A stretch of DNA of 64,000 nt from Lumnitzera littorea (Eukaryota; Streptophyta; Magnoliopsida; Myrtales; Combretaceae). Location: NCBI GenBank assembly GCA_024138015.1, contig JAMXBB010000002.1:11718632-11782631 (forward strand). The letters run 5' to 3'. Within the stretch, counting starts at the first letter, position 1. Each line of letters begins with the position of its first letter. Both the position numbers and the translations under genes were made by a program. The notes beneath the pieces are model-generated. The model saw nothing but the letters and a program-made list of their open reading frames with translations, ran no database searches and had not been told where the DNA came from. Below, one piece after another: positions 38,701 through 51,800 of this stretch.

Positions 38701-41700
38701 TTATCCTCTTCAAGTGGATCTAATCTCAGCCAACGTGGAAAGGATTAGATTTGTCAAGGCTTCAATAGAAATCGAGGCGGGTCGTGAATTGCCTATGAGC
38801 TTTGCTATGAAGAAGTTAGATAGATCAATCACAATGGTTGATGTTGAATATCTGAAGATTCCTCCTTGTTGCACTAAGTGTAAAGTATTTGGTCATAGTA
38901 TGGATAAGTGTGTTGGGCTATCTAGTGATAATGTTTCCTCTAAGTTTGACCATCATGGTTCTTCTGAAGGTAAGGATGGAGATATCATGGCAGATGTAGC
39001 TAAGGAGACAAATCAAAGAACTTCCTGCTTGGGCATTTCCACTAAGGAACTTGATCCTCAATCAGTCAAGCCACCAGAGACGCCTAGAAAAGGTAAAGCT
39101 ATTGCTGTTCTAGCCTCCTCGGATGATTCTGATAGCTTGGATACAGAGATTCCACAGCTGTAGGGAGAACCATCATCTCCTCAATTGTTGGATCTCTCTT
39201 TTGAGAATAGCCTTAAGGAATCCAAAGAGGCCTGTTCCTCCTTTGTTCTAGAATCCCAGGAAGTGTGTTCCTCCTTCGATCAAGCTAAGGTAGTTGAAGA
39301 AAAAGCTTGGACCGTTGCAAAAAAGAAAATGACTAGAAAGAAGAAGGGTGAAGGTGGTGTAGCTGGTATTGAGACTAGCCATTCCTTGTTTTAAGGGTTC
39401 GCCCCTCCATGCTTTTTTGCAAATTCTCCTTTTGTAAATAAATTATGATAGCTTTTTGGAATATTAGGGGTCTAAATGATCCTTCTAAAGCTAAAGAAGT
39501 TTGCAATTTGTGTTTTGAACATGGTATTTCTTTATTGGGTATTATAGAAACTAAAGTTGAACCTCAAAATTCATCTATGGTTTGGTCAAGAATCTGCCTT
39601 TCTTAGTGAATTGAAAAACACCCTAGCGGAAGAATATGGGTAGCGTGGTACTTATGCATCTGGATAGTGCAAATCCTCTTCTCCCAAATGTAGTTCATTC
39701 ATTGCATTAGTCACCTCTTGAGTGAAGATAAATGGATCTCAACAACTTTCATTTATAGGGCAAACTCTATCTCAAAAAGAACTGATTGAAGAGAAATTGG
39801 GTAGCAATGAGACATTCTCTCCTGCAATGAGACATTTAATGATTTTTGTTATAGTGCCGAATTGGAGGAGGCACGTACATGTGTGGCCCCATCTTTACTT
39901 AGTCAAATAAATGCAACTCTAACCACTTTATGAGGCACTTGGATAGAGCATTGGTTAGCTTGGATTGGATGCTTTCCTTCTCTTCAGTTGAACTACAAGT
40001 TAGGACTCTCGGAATCTTTGATCATAGCCCATTAATTTTGAAGTTAAACTTAAGGAATCAAGGGAGGAAGATCCCCTTCAAATTTTTTGACTTTTGGAAA
40101 CTTTGTCCTAACTTTCTACCTACTGTGGAGAAGATTTGGAACACCTACATTGAAAGGACTCCTATGGTTAAGGTTACATCTAAACTCAAGCTATTGAAGT
40201 ATGGACTCAAGTAATTAAACAACGAGAATTTTTCTAATACATTAACCAAAGTCCGAGGAGCTAGAACATTGCTACAAGACATTCTACAGGTTAATAGAGT
40301 AAATCTAATGCAAACAAACTGGGATTTGGAGAAAAAGTGGTTTAAGGACTTTTACCTTTTTAAAGGGGCCGAGGAATCTTTCTTTACGTAAAAATTTAGA
40401 GACACTTGGTTAAAGTTAGGTCATTGGAATACTACTTTTTTCTTCAAATCCCTCAAGCAAAAACACCTTAGAAATGGTATACGCTCCTAGAAGGGAGAAG
40501 ATGGTGTTGTTATTTCTGGGGAAAAAACTGTTGCAGCAAGCTGTTGTCTCTTATTTTGAGTACTTACTAAATAACCTCCAACCTTCATCTCTTTTGGAGT
40601 CCCTTCTATACACTCTCAAGTAGAAAGTGTAATGTGCAGATTGGAATTTGTTGATAAAGCCTATCTTAGATGAAGAGATTAAAATGGCGCTATGGTCTCT
40701 TGCAAAAGATAAATCTTCTGGGCCCGATGGGTACAATGCTAACTTTTTTAAATATACAGAGTTTTATAGTGCAAGAGGTATGTCTAGTTAATCAAAGATT
40801 TTTTTGCCACAGGAAAACTATTGAAAGCAATCAATGCCACGTACTTGACATTGGTTCCAAAAGTCGATACATTCAAGTCTTTTATATATTTTAGGTCGAT
40901 AGCATATCGTAACATGTTATATAAATGCATAACCAAAATCCTTGTTGATAGACTTAAGCTAGTCATATCTAGCTTGGTGGGAAAGGAATAATTGGTGTTT
41001 TTCAAGGAAAGATGCATAGCAGACAACATTTTGAGCTCCTTAATGACTATCATAGAACCAACCATGGCTCTAGATATGCTATCAAGGTGGATATTATAAA
41101 GGCTTATAATAAAGTAAATTGGAATTTTCTAAAGAACTTACTACGGGCTCTCAACTTTCCACCTTAATTTATTTCTTGGGTAATGGAATGTGTGACAATA
41201 CTGAGATTCTTTGTAAACCTAAATGGAGAACTAATGGGCTTTTTCCCTAGCTCACGTGACCTAAAACAAGGTGACCCTCTCTCCCTCTACTTCTTTGTTT
41301 TGGTAATGGAAGTTCTTTCTTTTTATCTTAAGAAGCTTGCTACAAACCCTCTGTTTAAGCTACATTGTAGATGCAAAAAAGCCAAACTCATCGATTTATG
41401 CTTTGCCAATGATCTTATGGTCTTCTCAAAAGGGGATCCTACATCGGTCAATTTGATCAAAGAATGCTTGGATGATTTTTTTGCTGTATCAAGCTTGAGG
41501 TGTAGCCCTGCAAAGAGTCAAGGTTTTTTGAGTGGTGTTTCAGCTGTAGGCTTTAATGAAGCAAAGTTACCAAGTATCTTGGTGTCCCTCTTATTTCCTC
41601 CAAGCTTTCCAAGGCAAATTATTTAATTCTTGTCAATAGATTTGCGACTAGTATAAATCACTGGACATCAAATGCTCTATCTTTTGCGAAGAGGCTACAA

Positions 41701-44700
41701 CTTGTCAAAAGTATTCTCTCTCACTCCAAGTATGTTGGTCCTTTACTTTTATTTTGCCAAAAAGTATCTTGAAGGAGTTGATCACAAAAATTAGCTGGTT
41801 TTTATGGAGTGGATCAAATGAAGCAAGGGCTACGGCCAAGGTGGATCGAGAAGATGTTTGGAAGCCAAAGGAAGAGGGTGGTCTAGGTATTTTGGAGCTG
41901 TCATTATGGAATAAAGTAGCTCAATTGAAACACATATGGAATCTATGCTCGTATGATGGAAACACCCTTTGGCCTAGTGGGGTTCACAATGAAATATTGA
42001 GGGGCTGCAACTTTTGGTCTATATCAATCGCTGGCCAATGTTTGTGGTCTTGGCTTAAAATCCTTCAAGCATGGTCTTGGGCTCGCTCTTTATTCTCTTG
42101 AGAAGTTGGTGATGGATAAAAGATATCACTTTGGTATGACTTTTGGCATCCTAAAGGTCTCTTAGCAACTTACTAGGTGAAAAAATCAATCTACAACTTA
42201 GGCTGGGCAAAGGATGCAAAATTCAATTCCATCATCAGAGGAAATATGTGGGCATAGCTTGAGGGAGACATTTGGAGTTGCATTAAGTCCTACATACAAG
42301 CTTCCATGATTCCTAAAGTAAACTCACCTGGCATCTTGGTGTGGAAGAAAATCTATCAGCTCCTTTCTCAATTTGTTAGGCATATAATAGCCTAAGGGGC
42401 CAACAACTGAAAGTTACATGGCATAAAATTTTTTGGAATAAATCAACCATGCTTAGTCACTCCTTCATCTTATGGTTGGCAATCAACGAAAGGCTTCTCA
42501 TGCAGGATAAATTAGTTAGCTAGGGCATCATTCAATGCAATGTCTACTTCCTTTGCGGCGGGAAATAGGAAAATCATAAACATCTTTTTATATAATGTGA
42601 ATACTCTATGGCGATGTGGTTAGAGGTGCGAAAAGCCTATCAAATTCCATAGAGGGAAATCAGCTCAGCAACAACAATAACGGAAAATTCTTTCACTTTT
42701 TGTTTATATTTTGTGGAAAGAGAGAAATAGTGGAAGGTTGGGTGGAAACCCCACTCACCACGTGTCATTAGCTAGGAAAATTTTTTGTCATGTAGACTCT
42801 GTTTAGATGATCTCTGTTGTATATGTGCTTTTAAGTTACTAAGAGACTGATCTAGTCAATCTTTTTGTGCTTGATGGCTGGAGTGACCTTTTAGTATTAT
42901 CTTTTTTGTACATTCTTCTTTTTCCTTAATGAAAATGATATATATTGACATTACCCAAAGAAAAAGAAGGAAGTATCTTCTTCCTTACTTTGACACTATT
43001 TAGATGTACACATCGTCTAATACCATTTTGTTTATTGCGATTTAACTCTTAAATTAGTGCTGTGAATGTTTGTTTTGTACTGTTATGAACTCTGATATCA
43101 AGTGCCTCTAGCCTTTATATTGTCTTCCCCTTCATCGACGTTTTAAATGCTGATTACTTATAACACAAAAAAAAAAAAAAAGAAAAACAGTTTTAGATGC
43201 TAATCCATTTTTTTGTGGCCAGGCAGCTTTCATGCAATGGACTGTGGATAAAATACCTGACCAATCTCTTCTAAATACTGCTGGATGGAGATTTATCATT
43301 CCTCAATTATACAAGAAATATCCGAATGATGATATGAATCTGAATATCTCATTATCTTCACCCCCAGATATAAAGATCTCAGATGATAAGATCGATGCCA
43401 CTGTTTACATAGACTTGATAATAGATGTTCTGGAAGCAGGCGAAGTGATACCAGTTGCATGCATCTCGTTGGTATGTTCTGATAATTTGATGTCCTCTAG
43501 TTGTTTAATGGTTCTCTTTTGCAGGGCACAAACTCTCTTCCAGCCCATACTGGAAAGATGACATGACTAGTATCACTTTTGTGTTGACAAATAGATATCT
43601 AGCAATCCTATATCTGCATTTTTCTTTATTGGTTGAATGAGATCAATGTAATTGGTTTAGGTTTGCAATTGAAAAGAGATAATTCTTGCTGGGGATTTGA
43701 CAATTATTCCTATTGTGTAATCTCTTAGAATCGATGAATATGTTGTGTTGACTAGTCAGGCTCATGTAGATATTAACAAGGAGGTGTACTTTAAAATGAG
43801 TAGGAGACTGTTAGATATTAGATATAATGAGCAGTGGTATTTGTATAGCTGGTTTGAGTAATAGTATAGTAGTTGAGGAATCCAAAAAGGTGTTGCCATG
43901 TGGGCCGCAAATAGAAGAGTAGTAGTGTAGGTAGGGGTGAGTAGTAGTTAGGGAGTGTTATGTGAGGAGCAGTTTTGTTCTGGATTGTGTATTTGTATAT
44001 TCAATATAATCGATATTTTAATTCCCGGGTTTATATCAAGGACAAGGCGGAAAAGAGCTGGAACTATATGGTTCAATTATCCAACAAAAACATATGGGAT
44101 AATGTTAAAAATGCTCTCTCACTTGAAGTTTCACATTATCAAATGTCCGATCCAATATAACTTGAACTTACTATATGTTTTATTCAACCAAACTTTTATT
44201 TATCAAATTCACTACCACTGCCATCTTAGAAATATATATAATCAGTGATAGAATTCCACAAAGTTTCTCCAAATTTCTATACCGAGGCTGTACAGGTTAT
44301 GGTTTTTCAAATTTCATGCACCTTTTTTATCATGTGATGAATGGATCTTCCATCATACGTGGTGGAGCCTGGATAGGTTTTGATACAATTATTTGGGCTT
44401 TCGAATATGTGATCCAGGTAATTCATGGCTCAGGTTCAGTGAAGATTTTAGGGAACAATCTCGGTGGCAGTGTGAAATTGAATGACTTTTCAATGTCGCT
44501 GAAGTGGAGCAACATCGGTAACTTGCGGGTGTATCTAATTCAGGTGAGCTAATTTACAGTATTTCTTTCAACTCTTATCACCAAAGCTATCATTTAGTTC
44601 TATCTCCTTAATTAGTTTTCGGTCAATTTATTCTTTCAATTATTATAGCATCAAGTTTAATTCAGTTTCTCATTTTTCTCATTTGGGTACTAGAAAAGTA

Positions 44701-44943
44701 TAATGTCTGATCTTATCTCTGCAGCCTGTAATGTGGACAATCATTGAAACCGTGTTCTTGCCATATGCGAACGCACATCTTGGAAAAGGTTTTCCTTTGC
44801 CCATCATCCATGGTTTCACTCTGCAAAATGCTGAAATTACCTGCACAGCTTCAAGAGTTACAGTCTGCGCTGATGTATCATATGCAGAAGCATACAACTC
44901 TAACAGTTATCTTAACAGCAGATTCGCGACATTTTGGCTGTGA
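32734..44943 (+). CDS. Plant BPI/LBP-family lipid-binding protein, 6 exons, 500 aa
   Basis: Homologous to the Arabidopsis BPI/LBP proteins (At1g04970 type), secreted relatives of animal lipopolysaccharide-binding and bactericidal permeability-increasing proteins; plant members have been linked to LPS sensing (family knowledge). Exons: 32734-33150, 35132-35271, 36219-36570, 43223-43471, 44418-44543, 44725-44943. All introns are GT-AG, the total is 1503 nt, and the frame is open to TGA. Residues 1-26 form a hydrophobic signal peptide. The N-terminal BPI domain spans exons 1-3 (ITQPGLDFVKDLLI; NWCYSYSTWLVPV; possible disulfide cysteines C118 and C165/C167; N-glycosylation sites at NIT and NLS). 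The C-terminal domain spans exons 4-6 (AAFMQWTVDK; LGGSVKLNDFSMSLKWS; HLGKGFPLPIIHGF). Intron 3 is 6652 bp because a LINE has inserted into it. Confidence 0.94.
33661..33967. repeat. Tandem duplication in BPI/LBP intron 1
   Basis: Copy 1 (33661-33807, 147 bp) and copy 2 (33808-about 33967) are adjacent and nearly identical, sharing GTGATAGACAGTATTCGGTG and GCAGCCAGCTGCCAGTTCTG. Copy 2 carries a roughly 12 bp internal duplication around its GGAAAATGATAAT segment. Confidence 0.9.
37270..37612 (+). repeat. Polypyrimidine tract in LINE 5' leader
   Basis: About 340 bp almost entirely of C and T (CTCTCCCT, CTTTCTC and similar) at the start of the LINE. It lies where a LINE internal promoter and leader would be. 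The several long ORFs across it come from composition only. Confidence 0.85.
37656..39394 (+). pseudogene. LINE ORF1 (DUF4283/zinc-knuckle protein), broken
   Basis: Opens at 37656 with METFSQRDKKVSF and stops at about 38043. Fragments continue in shifted frames through a DUF4283-like region (about 38270-38860, ending in IEIEAGRELPMSF). A zinc knuckle CX2CX4HX4C (CTKCKVFGHSMDKC, 38870-38911) follows, then an acidic, Ser-rich and Lys-rich tail. This layout is that of plant L1 ORF1, an RNA-binding protein. Confidence 0.85.
39445..42800 (+). pseudogene. LINE ORF2 (endonuclease-reverse transcriptase), broken
   Basis: Starts MIAFWNIRGLNDPSKAKEV, the apurinic-type endonuclease N terminus, and is interrupted after about 50 codons. 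Later fragments give the endonuclease C-terminal part (FDHSPLILKL near 40020), then the reverse transcriptase palm (KDKSSGPDGYN; LKQGDPLSLYFFVLVMEVLS). The active-site motif reads FAND (AAT at 41408-41410) where the family has FADD. A zf-RVT-type domain follows. No part is intact enough to be functional. Confidence 0.88.
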
Positions 44944-45865
44944 AGCTTCTATAAAAATGTGGACCTACTGGATTTTCATCGAAACTGGGACAAAGACAGA
45001 AAAACCCATATTAAAAGCCTAAAGTGTGCCTTAGAATCATGTTACTCTGGAGTTTTACCCTCTGTATAGTGTTGTATCATGGTTTAGGGTTGCAAGACTT
45101 GTATCATTTGAGTGTGCAGGACCAGAACCAGAAAATAGACCAAGGTTACTAGTGTCAAAGTTAAATTCTGTTCACTATTTAATGTTGCTTCTTTTTTCAG
45201 GCAATGTTGTCTATAGATTCATTTTACTGTACACGTCAAGAACGTGAAATAACATTTATTATGTTATGGTTGGAGAAAGCAATGAATGGTTCTCTCTCCC
45301 AGATAAATTTTATTTTGGTACCATTTTCTCTTCCGTGCACTTATATGGAACCAGATAGCAAAATTACTTTAAATACATGATATATCGGAAATTGTACTTA
45401 AAAATAGGTACAGATTTTCAATATGGAAATTATGAAAAGAAAAATTATCGATTATTATACATCACTTGTATATAGAAGTTATGGATATTTGATATATATT
45501 AACTATATATAATATCTATATGGTCTAGAACACAAAAACCATATAGCTTCAGCATAATTAAAATTAGACTATAATAAAAATAAAAAAATGTTTACAAAAT
45601 ATTTTTTCATCAAATTTCAATTTTACTCCATCTAAATATTCAATGAAAGAAGAAACTTAATTTGTAAAAACACATTTTTTTTTTTTTTGTGCAAAAGAAA
45701 AAAAGAAAGACTCATTTCATAATTCGAATATTTCCCTTTTCCAGTAAATATACCACTTCAGTCTCTCCCTCTCTCTCCCCCACTCCCCGTGAGGATTACA
45801 TTTGCACGCTTCCCTCCATTAACACTCGCCACAAAACCTCCCTTATACCTCTCTCTCTCTCTAAA
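44944..45865 (+). other. Intergenic region between BPI/LBP stop and tRNase Z start
   Basis: 922 bp, tandem gene orientation. The first part should hold the BPI/LBP 3' UTR. The last 130 bp is a CT-rich leader ahead of the tRNase Z ATG, including a run of CT dinucleotides at about 45849-45862. The tRNase Z frame is open upstream to about 45689 but has no ATG there. Confidence 0.6.
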
Positions 45866-48800
45866 ATGCAAATTTCCCTCACCACTTTACCTCCCCAACC
45901 ACCTACACTGTTGTCTCTCAATCCGCCTCCACCTCCTATTTTTTCTTCTTACCCCCAAACTCCAACTCCCAACCACTGCCTCACCCAAATCCCAAGACTC
46001 TTAACCACCTCCACACTCAACGCCCTCCCTGTTTCGGGTTACTTATCCGCAATCAACCGGGCTATCGAAGAGGAAGAGTACAGGAAAGCCCGTGCCGAAG
46101 TAAACCGAAAAGGCATCGATGTTGAGGGTTACTCGATTGAGGGGATTTCTGTTGGCGGGAGTGAAACTTGTATCATTGTGCCTCAATTTAAGTGTGCTTT
46201 CGACATAGGAAGGTGTCCAACTAGGGCAATTCATCAGAACTTCCTGTTCATTACTCATGCTCATCTTGATCATATCGTAAGATGGATCATCCTTTTTTCA
46301 GTTGTTTATATTGGAATATCTCGTGCAAGATGTTCAAATTCACGGAACTCAGTTTCCCAGTTTCGTTTTTTTAGTAATGTTAATTGCAAAGTTTTTATCT
46401 TTTTGCATGAAGGCTATATACATGGAAGACAACACAGTAATCCAACGATTTTTTAGGATGAAACTATGGAAACGAAAGTTTGGATCTTAACTCAAGTTAG
46501 AAAGGAGGAGGCTAGTCCTTGAAAATTCACTTTCATTTGTAGTTGGGATGTACTGGATCCTAGAACGAAGGGATCGAGTGGTGCAAATGCTCCTGCATCT
46601 TAGGGCATCCTTTTCTTGCTGGGTGCAGGATCAGAATAGGGGGTGTATTACTAGTGGCGTATTTTTTGTCTAGTGGAGGAAAATCAAGGGAGTTGGATCC
46701 CCACTACCTAGGGCATCAGTGAGCATAGTGGATGATATCCATATTGAACTGAACAGTAATTGGAAAATGATTTTATTTTCTTTTCCTTTTCTTTTTGGAA
46801 AGAAACGGTACGTTTTCATATAAAATGAATAGTTTTTTGAAGCAAATTGCATCCTAGATGTGCATTTTTCTTGTGATATCATTGTAACATGATAGGGTAC
46901 ACAGATTCCTGCAGACAAGCATTATATTGTCTGATTTTTGGATGAATGCTACACTGAGTAGATTACTATGCTAAAGATTGCTTAAATTCAATGACTGAAT
47001 TAAACATATGATCAAACCCTGTGAAAAGCTGGGTCATTTCCTAACCATACTGTTATTATTTTGTTAAGCTTTGATGCTTTTCCAATTATTGTGACTTGCA
47101 AAATGAATTACTTTTAAAACTACTGTCTTCTTTCTTGATTTCTTTATTTTGGACCTTATAGATAGCTCCTGTGATGCTCCTACTTGTGCATTAGATACTA
47201 CAAGGATCTTATGATGTTACTGTTCAGGGTGGATTGCCAATGTATGTAGCCTCTCGAGGGTTGTACAACTTGAAGCCCCCAACAGTGTTTGTACCTCCCT
47301 GCATTAAAGAGGATGTAGAAAAACTGCTTGACATTGTTAGGTCCATGAGCCAAGTGGAACTTAACCTTGATTTGGTCGCATTGGATATCGGTATATAGCT
47401 CCCCTTTCCAACTCCACCAAGGAGTCCTAGTTATCTGATATGTTTCATTTTGCATGCCAAGAGTGATACTACTATATTTCAGGAGAGACATATGAACTAA
47501 GAAACAACCTTGTGGTGCGGCCTTTTAAGACTAATCATGTTATTCCTAGCCAGGTAAGTTTTGTTAGGTTTTCTTTTGTTATATTTATCTAATATGTGTC
47601 TATATGGTGTTTCTTTTGTATTTGCGTTGTATTTGTTGTGTACTTGTCCTCTTATTTTTTGATATATTTGTTTTCCAAACATCTATCTTCAAAACAGTGT
47701 CAACACTGTAACAGAACAATGAGCCAAAAAGCCCCACAAGTTTGTTATTATTGTCTTGAGCTACTACAGATGTGCAGCTTCCTGTAAACTGAAAGAAAGA
47801 AAATTTTAATCATACCTGCAGCATTTAGGCCATGTTTACTTATGGAAGAATGTTTTCATTTCCATATACAGTTTTCTTTTCCATTTTTCCAGATGAGCAA
47901 CTTAGAAAATGCATTTGCTAGTCCAGACCTAAAAAGTAGACTTTAAGGAAGAAAATTGGAAAACATGCATATAATATTTTTTTTTTTTGGGTTTTCCATT
48001 CCAATTATAAAAAAACCCTGCTTATTCATCTTTATAGTGAGATCATTCACTTCACTTGAAATGTAGTGTATGACTGACCATTCTGTGGGGGTGACCTAAA
48101 CATAATTTTCCACTAATAGCAATGAGAAGGCTATACAGAAATAGAATTTGTAATCTGTCATATTACTACTTATTGTATATTATTGCCTTACTGTATCTTT
48201 ACATGTATATGAGGGTAGAATAGTACTTTAGCTATGTACTAGGGTTATAAGTCTAGTGTACCATATATATACAATCATACTTCTCCAATACTTATACATG
48301 GTATTAAAGCCAATACATAAGAAAAGACAAAACCCCAAAATTTTTTTTCTGCCACTGCTGCACCTCCTCCCTTGCTAAATCTCTTACTACTTAACCTCCC
48401 TTCACTGAACAATATCAACATCTCCAGTCACTAGGGTTACAAGTCTAGTGTTTCGTATATAGACACACATATCTATAACATATTCTTTAATGCAATACAA
48501 TCATACTTCCCCAATGCATGTACATGGTATTAAAGCCAATACACAAGAAAAGACAAAACCTTAAAATTTTTTTTCTACTGCTGCTGCACCTCCTCCTCCC
48601 TCATCATATCTTTGACTGCTTGACCTCCCTTCACTGAACAATGTCAACATCTCCGATCACCACCTCAGACATTCCAGTTGTTCTCAACCCCACCCCTTCT
48701 TATTCTCTTCTTCCATTGCCACTGCAGACACCCTTATCATCATCCCCTCTGCCACCATCCCCTCTCTCCCCACCATGCTACAACTAGCATCCCCCATGGC

Positions 48801-51800
48801 GTCTTCAATGACCACCATGCTTGCCAACCCTTTCCCCACCCCAACTGCATCGAATCCTTATCCCACATCCTTGCTCCAGTCCCCATTGAACCCAGTCGCA
48901 CCACTCCGCAGCGCTACTCCCTATCACCTATTCTCCAGCACTTCCATTACACCCTCCCTCTCTTCTCTTATTTTCCAACAAATAGCCTAACCCAACATCC
49001 AATCGACCCACTCGTCTCCAATCCACCACTTCACTTCTTCTTAACCAAACACTCGATCTTCCCAACTCCACTATACCCTTTTCTACAAGTATCACAATTG
49101 TTGTACCCATCAAACTTGTGGCAAACAACTATCACATTTGGCTTTCACTTATAACATCCCATTTGATCTCCTTTGATTTATGTCGTTATGTTTACAACAC
49201 AATTTTGGCTTGACCGTCTATACTTACTCTCTCCCCTGGCTCTCTTCTCATCCCTAATCTTGCTTATACAAATTGGCTTAGCATGAATCACATAGTTTGT
49301 GCTCTTTTGCTTGTTACAATCTCAATTGACATACTTATTAAGGTTCATGATATCCTTCCTACCTATGACATCTGGATTCTAACGTTTTCTTGAAAATTTC
49401 ATGGTGAGAGAGATGGAACACAAACAATGCCAACTCTTACTTTGTTTGAACAACACCACCATGATTGAATATCTTCGGAAGCTCAAGTCTATTGTAGAAT
49501 AACTTTCATCTATTGGCTGTCCACTTACCACTATAGATCTTATCGCATGCCCCGTGGGTTCTACTCGAAGAATATGATGCACTGATTACCACCCAGATAT
49601 ACATGCCTATTGCTCTGACATTTGAGCAAGTCCGAGCCAAGTTGATAAATCAAGAATAATGGCTCAAAATTCATGCTGCTAATGACTCTACTACTTCAGT
49701 CCTCCTTTATACTAACACCACCCCCATGTCATATAGGGATTAGGGTCATGGTTACACCAAGTCTAGGTGAAGGGGGCATGGTTGCTCCTCACTTTTTGCA
49801 TTCCACCCTGATCGCCACTCTAATTAGAGACTATTCCATATTACTTAAACATCTTCTCGCTCGCCTCATTGACTAACCTCAATTACATCCTCCAGCTCCT
49901 ACTCTCGTTCCTCCATTACATGTTAAATTTGTGTAAACCAGGTCACTTTGCACTCCATTGCTACCATCGCCTCGATAACCTCCTCTAACATTCTTGACTT
50001 ATTTGCTGCTCTATCACTTGGTGAATCAGATGAGGTTATTTGGTATCCGAATTTTGATGCAACACATCATATGACGCCTGATGCAAGTATACTCTCCAAC
50101 TTGAACCCATATGTTGAATCTAATCGATGGTGTATCAATAATTATTGCTCACATAAGTGACATCATTATACACATTAGTGGCTCTCTTTTACACCTTAAA
50201 AATGTTCTCCATGTCCCCTCTCTTACACATAATTTTTTGTCAGTCATCAAGCTCTTTCATGATAATAATTTTATTGTTAAATTTGATTACTTTTCTTTTT
50301 GTGTTTAGGAATCAAGCACGGGTTAGCTCATTATCCACCAACAAACTAATCGCTCGCTTTACCTTATTCAGTTGTCTTCTATCAGTCCTCATCAATCAAT
50401 CCTTGCAACTGCTGTTATTAGTGAAGTTTGGCACTCCTGACTTTATCATACTTACCATGATGTCTTCAATCAACTAGTTCGATGTCAAAGTCTTCTTGTA
50501 AAATCCTCTCTTCAATTCACTCGCCTGTGTCAGTCCTGCAGCATTGATATATCCACACATCTATTGTCTCTACGTTTACCTCATCATGTGCAGAAGCCTC
50601 TCTAGATCATTCATTTTGATGTCTAGTAGTCGTCGGTTAGATCTAATCTAGGATTTCGTTATTGTGTAATTTTTGTAGATAATTGTACTTGGTATTTGTG
50701 GTTGTTTTCCACGTTCAATAAAATAGATTTTTTTTTTTAAGCAATTTAAGTCCAACTCTTCTTCACCTACTTAGACACCTCACAAACCACCCATTACCAA
50801 GGTCTATCACTGCAAACATATTCAAAACCCACCATCAAAATTGCCTCTGCCCCAGCCTTTAACCAAATGATTACACAATCCAAACATGGAATCAGCAAAC
50901 CTAAATAGATTTTCAATCTCCACACCTATGCATCCCATGTTGAACCTAAACACTACACCAAAGCCCTTTGACATCCTACGTGGTCTGTTGCCATGAGGGA
51001 AGAAGTTGACTCACTCCTTTAAAACAAAACTTGGATCTTGGTATCCTCACCACCAAATCACAATGTTGTTGATAGTATATGGAAATTTCGCATTAAATAC
51101 AATGTAGATGGAATAGTTGGAAGGTACAAGACATGTCTTATGGCTTAGGGCTTCTCCCAAAGAAAGGGAGTGGACTACATAGAAACATTTAGCCTTGTAG
51201 TCAAACTTACCACTTTTTGCTTCATTCTATCTCATGCCATCTCATCTCATTAGGCCATCCGTCAACTTGACATTAGAAATGCCTTCCTTTATGATCACCT
51301 CAATAACTTCCTTCACGAAACAACTTCTAGAGTTTATTCATCCCCGCTATCCTCATCATGTCTATAAACTCTAAAAGTCTCCCTATGGTCTAACACAAGC
51401 ACCTTGTGCTTGGTTTTCTCACTTCAACAATTTCCTTCTACACATTAGATTTAGGTAAAGTAAGGCTGATAATTCTATGTTTATTTATACTTGTAGCTTA
51501 GACATACTTGTCCTCCTTTTTTATAGTGATGATATCATCTTTACTGGAAACAATCACCACCTTCTCTATAAATTCATCTCCACTATGTCACAACAATTCG
51601 CCATGAAGGATCTTAGTGACCTTCACTTTTTCCTCAGTGTTCATGTATGTTGAACCCCTTAAGGCATTGACTTGTGTCAACCCTAGTTCACACTTGACCT
51701 TCATAAGTGTCCTAACATGCATCTTTCCAAACTAGTGAAAACACTTTTATCTTCTCAGAGTCATCTCATTACCAGTGACTCTTCTCTCTTAACCAATCCC

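Larger units (their letters stand above)
37231..42979 (+). mobile_element. L1-type LINE retrotransposon with 16 bp target-site duplication (BPI/LBP intron 3)
   Basis: The 16 bp AAGAAGGAAGTATCTT occurs at 37231-37246 and 42964-42979, bracketing the element at 37247-42963. In order on the plus strand: a pyrimidine-rich 5' leader (about 37270-37610); a broken ORF1 (37656-39394); ORF2 from an ATG at 39445 with the endonuclease start MIAFWNIRGLND; reverse transcriptase segments (SGPDGYNANFFK near 40720; DLKQGDPLS near 41260; the CFANDL active-site region near 41400); and a zf-RVT-like domain near 42430-42560 (WLAINERLLMQDKL). It is in the same orientation as the host gene. Many stops and frameshifts make it inactive. 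Confidence 0.95.

Noticed and set aside
43955..44552. Overlapping ORFs in the BPI/LBP gene
   Set aside because: They read intron 4 sequence; only 44418-44543 is exon.
45689..45865. N-terminal extension of the tRNase Z frame
   Set aside because: The frame is open but begins with GTG and holds no ATG before 45866; the extension is Lys-rich then CT-rich leader, unlike coding sequence.
48678..49154. 158-codon His/Pro-rich ORF
   Set aside because: It is an out-of-frame reading through the copia gag region; gag-like motifs appear in other frames over the same bases.
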